A DNA stretch of 64,000 bases from a bacterium (GTDB lineage: Bacteria; Sumerlaeota; Sumerlaeia; SLMS01; JAHLLQ01), in contig JAHLLQ010000005.1 of assembly GCA_020444065.1 (NCBI GenBank), positions 347,171 to 411,170 of the forward strand. Reading direction: 5' to 3'. Positions 1-8,974 of the stretch are shown in pieces. A model generated the notes under the pieces. That model was not told the origin of the DNA, did not search any database, and saw nothing but the letters and a program-made list of their open reading frames with translations. The position numbers and the translations under genes are program-made. How positions within the stretch are numbered: position 1 is the stretch's first letter; every line of letters starts with the position of its first letter.

Positions 1-203
1 TTCAGGAGCGTGCCGTTCTTGCTGCCCATGTCCCGGACGTAGAACTTGTCGTCATGGAAGTAGATCTCGGCATGGGTGCGGCTCATGCGTCGGTCAACGA
101 TCTGAATGTCGTTGTTGACGCTCCGCCCCAATGTGAGACGCTGACCCGTTATCTGATGAACGGTGTCTTTGTCCGGGCCGTTTTGGATTGTCAGGCGTGG
201 CAT
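1..203 (-). CDS. FHA-domain protein, N-terminal fragment
   Basis: Only the first 67 codons lie in the window; the gene runs off the left edge. Read on the minus strand it is a forkhead-associated domain almost from residue 1: GRSVNNDIQI, SRTHAEI and SKNGTLL, the three hallmark FHA motifs, occur in order. FHA domains bind phosphothreonine peptides, usually in Ser/Thr-kinase signalling or secretion. The ATG at 203 is chosen because an in-frame stop lies seven codons upstream and an AGGGG ribosome site precedes it. It is transcribed away from the PilO-like gene. What follows the FHA domain cannot be seen. Confidence 0.85.
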   Translation of the reverse strand, partial: MPRLTIQNGPDKDTVHQITGQRLTLGRSVNNDIQIVDRRMSRTHAEIYFHDDKFYVRDMGSKNGTLL

Positions 204-419
204 GAAATGTTCTACCCCTGGCTAGAGAGGAAAAGTCTTTTTCGCCATCGGCGGGAAAGTTGTCAAGCCGCACTAAAGCCTTTGTCCTGAAGGGCCGCCT
301 CGGGTGCAAGTGCATTTGGGTTGACACGACTGACACCGGCCGGAACATAGCTTGGAATAGACTTGAACCCGTACGTCCAGGCTGCGGCGGGGGAGGATCA
401 TCCCAAGGGAATTTACCCC

Positions 420-1859
420 ATGCGCATTGGCAATCGTGAACGCGTAGTTATCGGAGTTATCGTCGCCATTGGAGCGATCTTCGCCCTCCATTGGTTCATT
501 TTCCGCGAGCGCGCCCGCCAGTACGAAGCCGCCAAGGCTCAATTCGATGGAATTACGAGCACGCTTCAGCAAATCGGCTCTCCGCGTAGCCTGCCGGATA
601 TTTATAAGTTTCAATACGAGACGATCAACTACGGACTCGATTTCTACCACCTGATCGAGGACGCAAAGCTCACTCTGCCCGCTTATTACTCGACGGAAGT
701 CAGCGCCGACCGTCAGCATGAAGAAATCTGGGGCTACTACAACACGCTGATGGATATGTGGGGCAAGGAAGGCATCCCGCAACTTACCTTCATGGGTCCT
801 GACCAGTGGGGTGGGCGCTTGCAGGGCTTCGACATGCATCGAAGCCTGCCGACCCAGATCGTGGAGTCCGGTACCCAGGTCAGCGACCTGGTGGCCCAAT
901 TGGTGGATGCGGACGCCGTGATCAATGCTTTGCCCGCCAACGCCCCGCTCCTGGAGCAGAAGCGCAATGAATACGCACAGATGCTTCTGCGGGTCGGTTT
1001 GAATCTGCGATTCCGCGATTATCTCGAGCAAACCTACGGCGAACCCGCTGCGTTGCTGTACTCGCTCAACCGAGTTGATCTGCTCCGAAAGAACATGGAC
1101 TTCCGCGACATGGGCGGGGTCGAGAGCGAAGAGGAATTCGCAAAGCGGCTGGAAGGACTGCTGCGAGTGGCTTGGCCGGAATCGACCTTGGCCCACGCAA
1201 AGCAACTGTCAGGATTGATCGACCTCATTCAGCGGGCCGGAAAGCACGAGGTCCAAAGTGTCCAGACCGTCAATTTCTGGGATCCCGCCGTTGTCTACTG
1301 GTGGGCCGACCGCGATACTCCCCAGACCGCACAGCAGGCCGCAGACCAGCAGTCTGGCGCCGCTGCCCGTCCCGGCGGGGGGTGGGGACAAAACTGGGGC
1401 CAGGGCCAAGAACAGGGAATGCAGCCGTCGGCGGCCCCAGGCGGCACAAAGGATGAGCGCGAGATTGTGGCGGTGAACGTACCCGTCGATATCACGCTCG
1501 TGGGCCCCAACCTGAGCGTCATGTCTTTCCTCTATGAGATCTGCAACATTCGCCGTTTCTATCAGATCGACGCGATGGATATCGCCTCCATTCCGAATCA
1601 GGAAAACGTGATCTACTGCCGCTCGACAATCGGCATCATGACGCACTTCGCGACCTTCGCCTATCCCAGTGCAACGATTCAGGAGAAGCTCGACGAATTG
1701 GAGAAGACCAAGTCAGAGATCGCGCAGAAGTCCGGCGCGAGCGAGCTGGCCGCCGAGGAAGGCTATGTCCCTGGTGGACAGGAAACACCGGCACCGCCCG
1801 AGCAGCCGGCGGAAGAGGCTCCCACTACCGAAGGTGCCCCGGCAGACGCGGGAAGCTGA
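420..1859 (+). CDS. PilO-like single-pass membrane protein
   Basis: A 479-residue protein with a short basic N terminus, one transmembrane segment (about residues 8-26, VVIGVIVAIGAIFALHWFIF) and a long outer part. Near residues 360-430 the stretch VPVDITLVGPNLSVMSFLYE followed by IRRFYQID resembles the ferredoxin-like domain of PilO, the inner-membrane alignment protein of type IV pili. The C terminus is a low-complexity Pro/Glu/Ala tail and there is a Gly/Gln-rich linker before the PilO-like part. No other pilus gene is visible, so the role is inferred from fold resemblance only. A TTG at 363 is in frame, but ATG 420 starts directly before the membrane anchor and has AAGGGA upstream. Confidence 0.5.
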   Translation: MRIGNRERVVIGVIVAIGAIFALHWFIFRERARQYEAAKAQFDGITSTLQQIGSPRSLPDIYKFQYETINYGLDFYHLIEDAKLTLPAYYSTEVSADRQHEEIWGYYNTLMDMWGKEGIPQLTFMGPDQWGGRLQGFDMHRSLPTQIVESGTQVSDLVAQLVDADAVINALPANAPLLEQKRNEYAQMLLRVGLNLRFRDYLEQTYGEPAALLYSLNRVDLLRKNMDFRDMGGVESEEEFAKRLEGLLRVAWPESTLAHAKQLSGLIDLIQRAGKHEVQSVQTVNFWDPAVVYWWADRDTPQTAQQAADQQSGAAARPGGGWGQNWGQGQEQGMQPSAAPGGTKDEREIVAVNVPVDITLVGPNLSVMSFLYEICNIRRFYQIDAMDIASIPNQENVIYCRSTIGIMTHFATFAYPSATIQEKLDELEKTKSEIAQKSGASELAAEEGYVPGGQETPAPPEQPAEEAPTTEGAPADAGS

Positions 1860-1918
1860 CGATAATCGGCGCCACAGCGCGCCCATCCAAACTCTTTGGG
1901 GAAGCAGAGTCCTGAGAT

Positions 1919-2662
1919 ATGGAAATCAAGATTTACCAGGATACCGACAAGATGCTCGTCCAACTCGTCGGGCGAGTCGTCCTCGATGAATGCGATCGTT
2001 TGAAGAGCGCCGTTGTCCCGCGCATCACGCCGGACATCAACAACGTGAACCTGGATCTGTCGAATGTCGACTTCATCGACAGCGCCGGCCTTGGTGTGCT
2101 TGTCGGGATGAAGGTCTCCTCGAACAAGAACCGCGCTCGTCTCGCGCTGATCTCGCCTTCCAAGGGCGTCAGCGATATTCTGCTCGTCTCCAAGTTGGAG
2201 TCCATCTTTGACATCGTGACGGGCAACGAGGCGCAGACCATCGTGTCCTCCCTGGCCAAGCCCGAAAACGAGGCCTCGAGTGGCGAATCGGCTACTCCAC
2301 CGCCATCCGGCAGCAAGCAGTCCTTCCAGGCGCCCCCCGCGGCCGCTTCGAAGCCTGAGGAACCCGATGCGGGCGACATGTCGCCCAAGCAGCAGATCGA
2401 GTCCTACTGCAAGAACGCCGTGGAGCACATGCGCCAGCGCGACTACGAGCAGGCGGCCGGTTGCTATCAGAGCGCCCTCGAAATCGATCCGGACTACCTG
2501 CCGGCGCATAACAACCTGGCGATCGTCTACGAGAAGAACCCCAAGTGGCAGGACAAGGCCATCGCTGCCTGGGAGCGTGTTCTTGAACTGAGCCAGTCGC
2601 GCGGCGACCAGAAGCACATCGAGCGCGCCCAAAAGCACCTCAACGCCCTGCAGCGCACCTGA
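1919..2662 (+). CDS. STAS anti-sigma factor antagonist with TPR tail
   Basis: Residues 1-105 are a STAS domain as in SpoIIAA/RsbV anti-anti-sigma factors. The motif FIDSAGLGVLVGMK contains the serine that a partner-switching kinase would phosphorylate. A Pro/Ser-rich linker (about 110-150) leads to TPR-like helices (about 160-245, with AAGCYQSALEIDPDYLPAHN). STAS proteins bind or release an anti-sigma factor according to phosphorylation; the TPR tail suggests another protein partner. No cognate kinase or sigma factor lies nearby. The fusion is less usual than a lone STAS domain. Length 247 residues against about 110 for a plain antagonist. Confidence 0.88.
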   Translation: MEIKIYQDTDKMLVQLVGRVVLDECDRLKSAVVPRITPDINNVNLDLSNVDFIDSAGLGVLVGMKVSSNKNRARLALISPSKGVSDILLVSKLESIFDIVTGNEAQTIVSSLAKPENEASSGESATPPPSGSKQSFQAPPAAASKPEEPDAGDMSPKQQIESYCKNAVEHMRQRDYEQAAGCYQSALEIDPDYLPAHNNLAIVYEKNPKWQDKAIAAWERVLELSQSRGDQKHIERAQKHLNALQRT

Positions 2663-2750
2663 GTTTGTCGGGAGCGAAAGAAACAAGATTCCGAGCGGCG
2701 TGAGTCTCTGACCCGCCGCTCGAACCCGTTTGTGCCCTGAGGAAAGCCCT

Positions 2751-3725
2751 TTGTCTCGCCGGGATAAGCCCAGTTTCAGTGACCGCCTCGTCTATCGGTT
2801 CGTGCTCGTCTTCGGGCGGCTCCTTACGCTGTTTCCGGCTGGTCTGATCGTCAATCTGGGCGCCCTTCTGGGCATTCTGATGGGGCGCTTCTTTCCTGTC
2901 CGGCGCAAGGTCGTGGCGGAGAATCTGAACATCGCATTCGGCAAGTCCATTGCCCCCGAGGAGCATCGGCGCCTGGTTCGCGAGGCCTACCGTCACCTGG
3001 GGATGCTGGCGGCGGAGACATTCTTCATCTCCTTTCGCCCTCCTGAATGGGTCGACGATCGCATCTCGGAGATCGAGGGGTGGGAGCACGCCGAGGCCAT
3101 TCTGGCGCAGGGCGGCGCGATTTCCATTTCTGCGCACTTTGGGAATTGGGAATTGATGGGCGCCTATACGGCCCATCGGGCGCCGATCATTCCACTCTCC
3201 AAACCGATGCACAATCCGCTGTTCCAGGACTTCATCGACCACACACGCCGGCGCCACGGGCTGGAGTTCATCTGGACGGACGATCCGAATCCCGCACGTC
3301 AGATTCTCAAGACCGTCCGGGATCGCAAAATCGTCAACATCCTGCCCGACCAGGACATGCGTGGCGAAGGCATCATGGTGCCGTTTTTTGGGCGTCCGGC
3401 CTCGACGACGCCCGCGCCGGCTGCGCTGGCGCTTCGGTTGGGATGCCCGATCGTACCGGTATTCCTGGTGCGCCTCGGGCCTACCCGGCACCGGCTGGTG
3501 ATCCAGCCGCCGATTCACCCCCAGGACTTCGCAGCGGACGATCGTGACGAAGCCACAAGGGCTCTGACCGCCCGGCTGAATCAGTGCATCGAGGACATGA
3601 TTCGCCTCTATCCCGCCCAGTATTTCTGGCATCACCGGCGGTGGAAGACCACGCCGGAGAAGGCCGCCAAACACGCCGCGAAGCTACAGCGCAAACGCCG
3701 TGAGCGTCGGGGGATCGAGGGCTGA
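2751..3725 (+). CDS. LpxL/HtrB-like lipid A acyltransferase
   Basis: A lysophospholipid acyltransferase of the LpxL/LpxM (HtrB/MsbB) type, which adds a secondary acyl chain to lipid A at the inner membrane. The catalytic HX4E motif is visible in SAHFGNWEL, preceded by a hydrophobic N-terminal anchor (LTLFPAGLIVNLGALLGILMG). The conserved NILPDQD and PVFLVR regions and the late YPAQYFWHHRRWK segment also fit. TTG 2751 is taken as the start because GAGGAAAG lies about eight bases upstream; an in-frame TTG at 2730 is the alternative. It precedes ispH by about 60 bases on the same strand. It implies an LPS-bearing outer membrane. Confidence 0.87.
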   Translation: MSRRDKPSFSDRLVYRFVLVFGRLLTLFPAGLIVNLGALLGILMGRFFPVRRKVVAENLNIAFGKSIAPEEHRRLVREAYRHLGMLAAETFFISFRPPEWVDDRISEIEGWEHAEAILAQGGAISISAHFGNWELMGAYTAHRAPIIPLSKPMHNPLFQDFIDHTRRRHGLEFIWTDDPNPARQILKTVRDRKIVNILPDQDMRGEGIMVPFFGRPASTTPAPAALALRLGCPIVPVFLVRLGPTRHRLVIQPPIHPQDFAADDRDEATRALTARLNQCIEDMIRLYPAQYFWHHRRWKTTPEKAAKHAAKLQRKRRERRGIEG

Positions 3726-3788
3726 CAGCCCAACGGGACCAAACCTTGCATCCGACTGGCAGCGCCAATCCCGGGAGGATGCGAACCG

Positions 3789-5027
3789 TTGTCCACGTCT
3801 TCTGACAAATCCTATTACCGCGCAAGTCTGGGGCTGAAGAAAGAAATCGCCTCGACCGTCGCCGAGGACTATCACAGCGCCCTGATCGAGGCGCTGCGGA
3901 CCGCCGGCGGGCGGCTGGATCTGCCCGGACTGACTTTCCATCTGGCCACGGATTTTGGGTTCTGCTATGGAGTGGACAAGGCCATCGATATGGCCTATGA
4001 GGCACGCAGCAAGTTCCCCAAGAAGCGCATCTTCCTGCTGACGGAGATCATCCACAATCCGCGCGTGAACCGGCGCTTGTTGGACATGGGCATTGTCTTC
4101 CTCAGCGGCCAGTACGCCGGCGATGCGACGATCGACGACATTGCGCCGGAAGACGTGGTTCTGATTCCCGCGTTCGGCGTCGATCGTCCGACGTTCGATC
4201 GCCTGCGAGAACTTGGCGCGATCCTGGTCGATACGACATGCGGCAGCGTCGTCCATGTGTGGAAGCGCGTCGAGCGCTACGCCCGGGATGGATTCACGTC
4301 GCTCGTGCACGGCAAGCATTACCACGAAGAAACCTTGGCGACGGTCTCGCAGGCCATGGCCGACGGCGGGCACTTCCTGGTCGTCCGCGACAAACCGCAG
4401 ACTCAGTTGGTTTGCGACTTCATCGAGGGGCAGATCTCCGTTGCCGATCTGATGAGTCATTTCCCGGAGGGCGCGATGTCCGAGGGGTTCGATCCCAAAC
4501 GCGACCTGCGACGGATCGGCGTTGCAAACCAGACGACGATGCTGGCGAGTGAGTCTCTGGAAATCGCTGCGATGGTGGGGAATGCGCTGGCGCGGCGCTT
4601 CGGCGAGGACCATCGCGAGGAGCATTTTCGTAGCTTCGATACGATTTGCAGCGCCACCCAGGATCGCCAGGACGCCATCGAGAAACTAGTCGCCAAGCCC
4701 GATCTCGATCTCGTTGTCGTGATCGGCGGCTACAACTCCTCGAATACAGGGCACCTGCTCGCGGTCGCCGGGCGACAGCATCCGGCCTACCACATTCAGG
4801 ATTCTACCGAGATCCTCTCCACCCAGGAAATCCGCCACCAGATTCCAGCCGGGAAAGACAAGGAACTAAAGGTCACCGAGGGGTGGCTTCCGGACGGTCC
4901 GGTGCAAATCGGACTCACCTCCGGCGCCAGCACACCCAACAAGGCGGTCGCCGATACGATTGCAAGGATTGCCAAGCTGCGCGGCTTGTCGGAAGAGCAG
5001 GTTCTGGCAGCAGTCGAACCAGCATGA
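3789..5027 (+). CDS. ispH: 4-hydroxy-3-methylbut-2-enyl diphosphate reductase
   Basis: Last enzyme of the MEP isoprenoid pathway, reducing HMBPP to IPP and DMAPP with a [4Fe-4S] cluster. The three cluster cysteines are visible in FGFCYGVDKA, VDTTCGSVV and FDTICSATQDRQ, and the substrate-binding SSNTGHL motif follows. At 412 residues it is the long form seen in cyanobacteria and planctomycete-like lineages, not the roughly 310-residue E. coli form. The start is a TTG with GGGAGG ten bases upstream; no better ATG lies nearby. It is followed 15 bases later by a redoxin lipoprotein gene on the same strand. Confidence 0.95.
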   Translation: MSTSSDKSYYRASLGLKKEIASTVAEDYHSALIEALRTAGGRLDLPGLTFHLATDFGFCYGVDKAIDMAYEARSKFPKKRIFLLTEIIHNPRVNRRLLDMGIVFLSGQYAGDATIDDIAPEDVVLIPAFGVDRPTFDRLRELGAILVDTTCGSVVHVWKRVERYARDGFTSLVHGKHYHEETLATVSQAMADGGHFLVVRDKPQTQLVCDFIEGQISVADLMSHFPEGAMSEGFDPKRDLRRIGVANQTTMLASESLEIAAMVGNALARRFGEDHREEHFRSFDTICSATQDRQDAIEKLVAKPDLDLVVVIGGYNSSNTGHLLAVAGRQHPAYHIQDSTEILSTQEIRHQIPAGKDKELKVTEGWLPDGPVQIGLTSGASTPNKAVADTIARIAKLRGLSEEQVLAAVEPA

Positions 5028-5042
5028 TTCACCTGGAAGGGA

Positions 5043-5687
5043 ATGGGAGTAATGCGCTCTAAACCACTCATTATATTTGCTTTAATTGTGTCTTTGCTGG
5101 CGGTCGGATGCCAGAAGAAAGCCCCCGCACCGGTCGCAGAAGTTGCCGCTGGGAATCTCAAGATCGGTGGCACTGCGCCCGATTTTGAGCTCGAGACCTT
5201 TGGCGGCGAATCGATCCGCCTTTCGGACAAGATCGACGGCGAGCATTTCGTCTGCGTGATCTGGCATTCTCCGGCTTGCCCGTGCGCTCGGAACTGCGCG
5301 ACGGGGATCGCCAAGGAGTTGACTCCAGACAAGTATCCCGACTTGACTATTGTTGGCGTTATGTCGGACGCAAATTGGGACTTCGATTACATGCAGGAAG
5401 ACCTGAATCAGCAAATCGAAGATGGAATTGTGACGTTCCCCGTCGTTATCGACAAGGATCAGTCGATGATGGCGAAGTACGGCGCCGAGCGCACACCGAC
5501 GGTCTGGCTGTTGGACAAGCAGGGACGGATTCGCTATTGGGGCGCGCCGGAGTCGACGCTCGAGCCGACTTCCTCCGGCTATCGGTTCCTGCTGAAGGAG
5601 GCCGTGGATGCGCTGCGCAAGGGCCAGAAGCCGCCCGTGCAGACCTTCGACCCGATTGGCTGCAAGATCATGAAGTCGCTGGGATAA
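5043..5687 (+). CDS. Redoxin-family lipoprotein
   Basis: A 214-residue thioredoxin-fold lipoprotein. A hydrophobic leader ends in the lipobox LAVGC (Cys about residue 23), so the mature protein should be lipid-anchored outside the cytoplasm. The AhpC/TSA-like domain has FVCVIWHSPACPCARNC, holding a CPC-type redox site and another nearby cysteine, then a cis-proline region RTPTVWLLD. It may be a thiol-disulfide reductase or peroxidase; the substrate is unknown. The start may be ATG 5043 or ATG 5052; the latter is better spaced from GGAAGGGA. Its 3' end overlaps by 20 bases the convergent CPBP gene. Confidence 0.8.
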   Translation: MGVMRSKPLIIFALIVSLLAVGCQKKAPAPVAEVAAGNLKIGGTAPDFELETFGGESIRLSDKIDGEHFVCVIWHSPACPCARNCATGIAKELTPDKYPDLTIVGVMSDANWDFDYMQEDLNQQIEDGIVTFPVVIDKDQSMMAKYGAERTPTVWLLDKQGRIRYWGAPESTLEPTSSGYRFLLKEAVDALRKGQKPPVQTFDPIGCKIMKSLG

Positions 5688-6267
5688 CGCCCTCGCGGAT
5701 CATCTGGCGGCGAAGAAGCAGCAGCACAACGAAATCGTAGGTCGCGTGGGCCATCATTGCCGCGGCCAACCCCGCCCATTCATACAGAAGCCCGAGCAGC
5801 ACCCCCGCACCAAAGAGGAACGCCGTGAAGGCGATCCTCCCCCAAGTGAGACGCGTAAGGACGCCGTGCCCCAGGGCAAACAACGCGGCGGCGATCCATA
5901 ATCCCGTGACGGGCTGCACAGCCCCGCGGAAGAGCAATTCCTCCCCCCAGCCGGCGGCCAAGGACACCAACGCCATATCCAGGATCGTCGGACGGACCTG
6001 GCGATGAATGTCGCGGGTGACCTTCTGCAGACCTTCCATCCCCGGCAGCACAGACTCCGAGAACGACACCACAAAGGCAGCCACGACACCGAATCCCAAC
6101 CCAATCGGAAGCTGAAATGCGAGGGAGCGCTCCTGGTGGAGCATCTCGACCACTGATCCGTCGTGAAACAGAGCTGCAATCCCCCACGCCGTTGCCGTCA
6201 TGATCACCGTCATGACGGCGGACAGGCGGAGGATGACGGTGCGATTGAGCGGTTGAGCGGTGGGCAT
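5668..6267 (-). CDS. CPBP-family intramembrane metalloprotease
   Basis: A polytopic membrane protein with the CPBP (Abi/Rce1-like) glutamic protease signature: EELLFRG, then ALGHG and HATYDF, in the expected order and spacing. Family members cleave prenylated or membrane-buried substrates or mature small peptides; the substrate here is unknown. About six hydrophobic segments are visible. ATG 6267 is chosen; an in-frame GTG at 6327 would add 20 residues with no hydrophobic content. No strong ribosome site is seen for either. It converges on the redoxin gene with a 20-base tail overlap. Confidence 0.85.
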   Translation of the reverse strand: MPTAQPLNRTVILRLSAVMTVIMTATAWGIAALFHDGSVVEMLHQERSLAFQLPIGLGFGVVAAFVVSFSESVLPGMEGLQKVTRDIHRQVRPTILDMALVSLAAGWGEELLFRGAVQPVTGLWIAAALFALGHGVLTRLTWGRIAFTAFLFGAGVLLGLLYEWAGLAAAMMAHATYDFVVLLLLRRQMIREGVIPATS

Positions 6268-6351
6268 TCGGGAAATCCACGCGGAAACAAGTGGTCCGGC
6301 AGCGCAACGGCTGCCGGACCATGTCACAATCTCGTTGTTGGGCGCTACGGA

Positions 6352-7329
6352 TTATCCAGCGCGGCGTTCGGCGGGTTCGGGGACACAGCCGCGGCGCAGG
6401 CCGCCGCCGGAGGCCAGGAAATCCTCGTAGGCCAGGCGAATGCCCGCATCGAGCGGCGTCTTGACGTACCAGCCCATGCCGAGCAGCTTCGAGACATCGA
6501 GCAGCTTGCGGGGGGTGCCGTCCGGCTTCGAGGTGTCGAAGCGCAGCTTGCCCTTGTAGCCGACAGCATTGGCCACGATATGGGCCAGCTCGCCGATGGC
6601 AACCTCTTCGCCGCTGCCGATATTGACGATGTCGGTGCCGTCGTAGCGTTCCATCAGGAAGACGCAGGCATCGGCCAGATCGTCGACGTACATGAACTCG
6701 CGCAATGGCTTGCCGGTGCCCCAGACGATGACTTCCGGCTGCTGGTTGACCTTGGCCTCGTGGAAGCGGCGGATCAGGGCCGGCAGCACGTGGGAGTTCA
6801 TGGGGTCGTAGTTGTCGTTCGGCCCGTACAGATTCGTCGGCATCACCGAGATGAAGCGGCTCCCGTACTGGCGGGCGTAGGCCTCGCACATCTTGATGCC
6901 GGCGATCTTGGCCACGGCGTAGGGCTCGTTCGTGGGCTCCAGCATTCCGGTCAGGAGGTACTCTTCCTTCATCGGCTGGGGGGCGTATTTCGGATAAATG
7001 CAGGAGCTGCCGAGGAAGAGCAGCTTCTTGACGCCGTACTGATAGGCCGAGTGGATGACGTTCATCTGGATCTGCAGGTTGTTGTAGATGAACTCGCCCG
7101 GGTAGGTGTTGTTGGCGTAGATGCCTCCGACCTTGGCGGCGGCCAGGAAAACGTAATCGGGGCGCTCGCGCTCGAAGAACGCGGCGACGGCCTGTTGGTC
7201 CTGGAGGTCCAGATCGCGGAACGAGGGACCGACGATGTTCTGGTATCCGATGCCTTCGAGGTGGCGGGCGATCGCGCTGCCGACCATGCCGTGGCGCCCT
7301 GCGACAAAGATTTTCGAATTTCTATCCAT
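6352..7329 (-). CDS. fcl: GDP-L-fucose synthase
   Basis: Extended short-chain dehydrogenase converting GDP-4-keto-6-deoxymannose to GDP-L-fucose for surface glycans. The N-terminal NADP-binding motif reads [11 protein letters not shown], the catalytic triad appears as LGSSCIYP and [11 protein letters not shown] (Ser, Tyr, Lys), and the family signature [12 protein letters not shown] follows. Length 325 residues is normal for the family. The last ten residues ([11 protein letters not shown] region) are weakly conserved in character. The usual partner GDP-mannose 4,6-dehydratase is not in the window. The gene stands alone on the minus strand. Confidence 0.94.
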   Translation of the reverse strand: MDRNSKIFVAGRHGMVGSAIARHLEGIGYQNIVGPSFRDLDLQDQQAVAAFFERERPDYVFLAAAKVGGIYANNTYPGEFIYNNLQIQMNVIHSAYQYGVKKLLFLGSSCIYPKYAPQPMKEEYLLTGMLEPTNEPYAVAKIAGIKMCEAYARQYGSRFISVMPTNLYGPNDNYDPMNSHVLPALIRRFHEAKVNQQPEVIVWGTGKPLREFMYVDDLADACVFLMERYDGTDIVNIGSGEEVAIGELAHIVANAVGYKGKLRFDTSKPDGTPRKLLDVSKLLGMGWYVKTPLDAGIRLAYEDFLASGGGLRRGCVPEPAERRAG

Positions 7330-7531
7330 TATGGCTTCTTCCCCTTGGGATCAGGCCTGGCACCTGCGGTTGTGCCGGCTCGCTGGGGTTGTTCTCTCCC
7401 ACTGGTCGAGACGATTCGGCCGCCCTGAATCGAGCGGCTTTCCGTTCTCAGACCCAATCGGTCTGGCTGCCATGCAGCTCTCGCTTGGTCGATGACAACA
7501 GGAAACACGTTTTATGCCGCAGAGCAACGGA

Positions 7532-7559
7532 AAACCCCTCCGATGACTCGGAGGGGTTT
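7532..7559 (-). terminator. Intrinsic terminator of the aminotransferase gene
   Basis: Perfect inverted repeat AAACCCCTCCGA / TCGGAGGGGTTT with a four-base loop, starting 28 bases beyond the aminotransferase stop; on the minus strand it is followed by a short T-rich stretch. Confidence 0.75.
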
Positions 7560-7587
7560 CCAGGGGTTTTCTGAACTGGAAAACGGT

Positions 7588-8955
7588 TTAGCGTTTTTCT
7601 TCAATAATTCCAAGGGCTTCGTCGACGACATCGGCCAGGAAATCTGCATCGTCGCGTGTCAAACACATCGGGGGTTTGATACGCAAAACGTTGCCGAAGA
7701 GGCCGCCTTTGCCGAGTAGCAGGCCACGCTCGCGTGCCAGTTCGAGGAGCTCAACTGCCTCAGTGTTAGCCGGCTCCTTGGTCTTTCTGTCACGGACGAG
7801 CTCGACACCGAGCATCAGGCCCATACCGCGGACCTCGCCGATCAACGGGTGTTTGTCCGCAAGTGCCTCGAGACGGCCCTTCAGGTGCCCGCCGATTTCC
7901 TTGGCCTTCTGCTGGATGTTTTCCTCATCGATTACCTGCAGCGTCGCATTGGCGGCAGCCATCGAGACCGGGTTGCCACCGTAGGTGTTGAAGTGCAGGC
8001 GCTGCTTCATGGTCTCGGCGATTTCCATACGGGTCGTCACACCGCCGCAGGCGTAGCCGTTGGCAATGCCCTTGGCCATGGTGACCAGGTCGGGCTTCAC
8101 GCCCCAGTTCTCGAAGGCCCAGAAGTGCTCGCCGGTGCGTCCGAAGCCGCCCTGGACTTCGTCGGCGATCACGACGCCGCCGTACTTGCGGACCGTCTCG
8201 TAGATGATGCCGAAGTATTCCTTCGGCGGGACCACGACGCCGCCGACGCCCTGGAGGCACTCGCCGATAAAGGCGGCGATCTTGCCGGTGCTCTCGTACC
8301 TCAGTTTCTCGTCCAGATCGTGGGCGCACTTCATCGCGCAGTTCGGGTAGGAAAGGCCGAACGGGCAGCGGTAGCAGTAGCCCGGCGTGGCGTGCATGAC
8401 GTTCTGGGGCGGGCCGGCGGGATACTTCCATGTGCCGTGAGCCGTCAGGCCCAGGGCGCCCGTCGTGCCGCCGTGGTAGGCGTTGCGGAGCGCGACGACC
8501 GTCTCGTTGCCCGTAAACAGGCGCGCCATCAGGATGGCCGTCTCATTGGCCTCGGAGCCGGAGTTCGTGAAGTAACTGACGTCCAGACCTTCGGGGAAGT
8601 GATCGGACAGGTTCTTCGCGTACATGCCGATGTTCGGGTGCAGATAGATCGTGGTCGTGTGCTGGATATGATCGATCTGCTCCTTGACGGCGCCGTTGAC
8701 TTTGGGGTGGCTGTGGCCGACGCTGACGGTGACGATGCCACCAAAGGCGTCCAGGTACTGCTTGCCGGTGTCGTCCCACAGGTACTGCATGCGGCCTTCG
8801 ACGACCATGATGGGGTTCTTGTAGAGGTGGAAGATCCCCGGATTGACGTGTTTCTGGCGTGTTTCAAGCACCTCCTCGCGCGAGGGGCCCTTCCAGGCCG
8901 GCGGCTGATAATCCGCCTTGGGGGGTGAAAGCTTCGTGGTTGGTTCGACAGACAT
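7588..8955 (-). CDS. AGXT2-like class III aminotransferase
   Basis: A PLP enzyme of 455 residues. The PLP lysine lies in TMAKGIANG, with upstream IADEVQGGFGRTG and the phosphate-binding NSGSEANE. The N-terminal GGIVTVSVGHSHPKVN is characteristic of alanine-glyoxylate aminotransferase 2-like enzymes, which use alanine:glyoxylate or 3-aminoisobutyrate/beta-alanine:pyruvate pairs. A cysteine-rich loop (YCYRCPFG...NCAMKC) lies mid-protein. It is 19 bases downstream of the NCS1 permease on the same strand, so the pair is probably one transcript. With a nucleobase or hydantoin-type permease the likeliest role is in pyrimidine reductive catabolism, but the other enzymes of that route are not here. 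Confidence 0.87.
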   Translation of the reverse strand: MSVEPTTKLSPPKADYQPPAWKGPSREEVLETRQKHVNPGIFHLYKNPIMVVEGRMQYLWDDTGKQYLDAFGGIVTVSVGHSHPKVNGAVKEQIDHIQHTTTIYLHPNIGMYAKNLSDHFPEGLDVSYFTNSGSEANETAILMARLFTGNETVVALRNAYHGGTTGALGLTAHGTWKYPAGPPQNVMHATPGYCYRCPFGLSYPNCAMKCAHDLDEKLRYESTGKIAAFIGECLQGVGGVVVPPKEYFGIIYETVRKYGGVVIADEVQGGFGRTGEHFWAFENWGVKPDLVTMAKGIANGYACGGVTTRMEIAETMKQRLHFNTYGGNPVSMAAANATLQVIDEENIQQKAKEIGGHLKGRLEALADKHPLIGEVRGMGLMLGVELVRDRKTKEPANTEAVELLELARERGLLLGKGGLFGNVLRIKPPMCLTRDDADFLADVVDEALGIIEEKR

Positions 8956-8974
8956 GGTGAAACTCCCTTAAAAA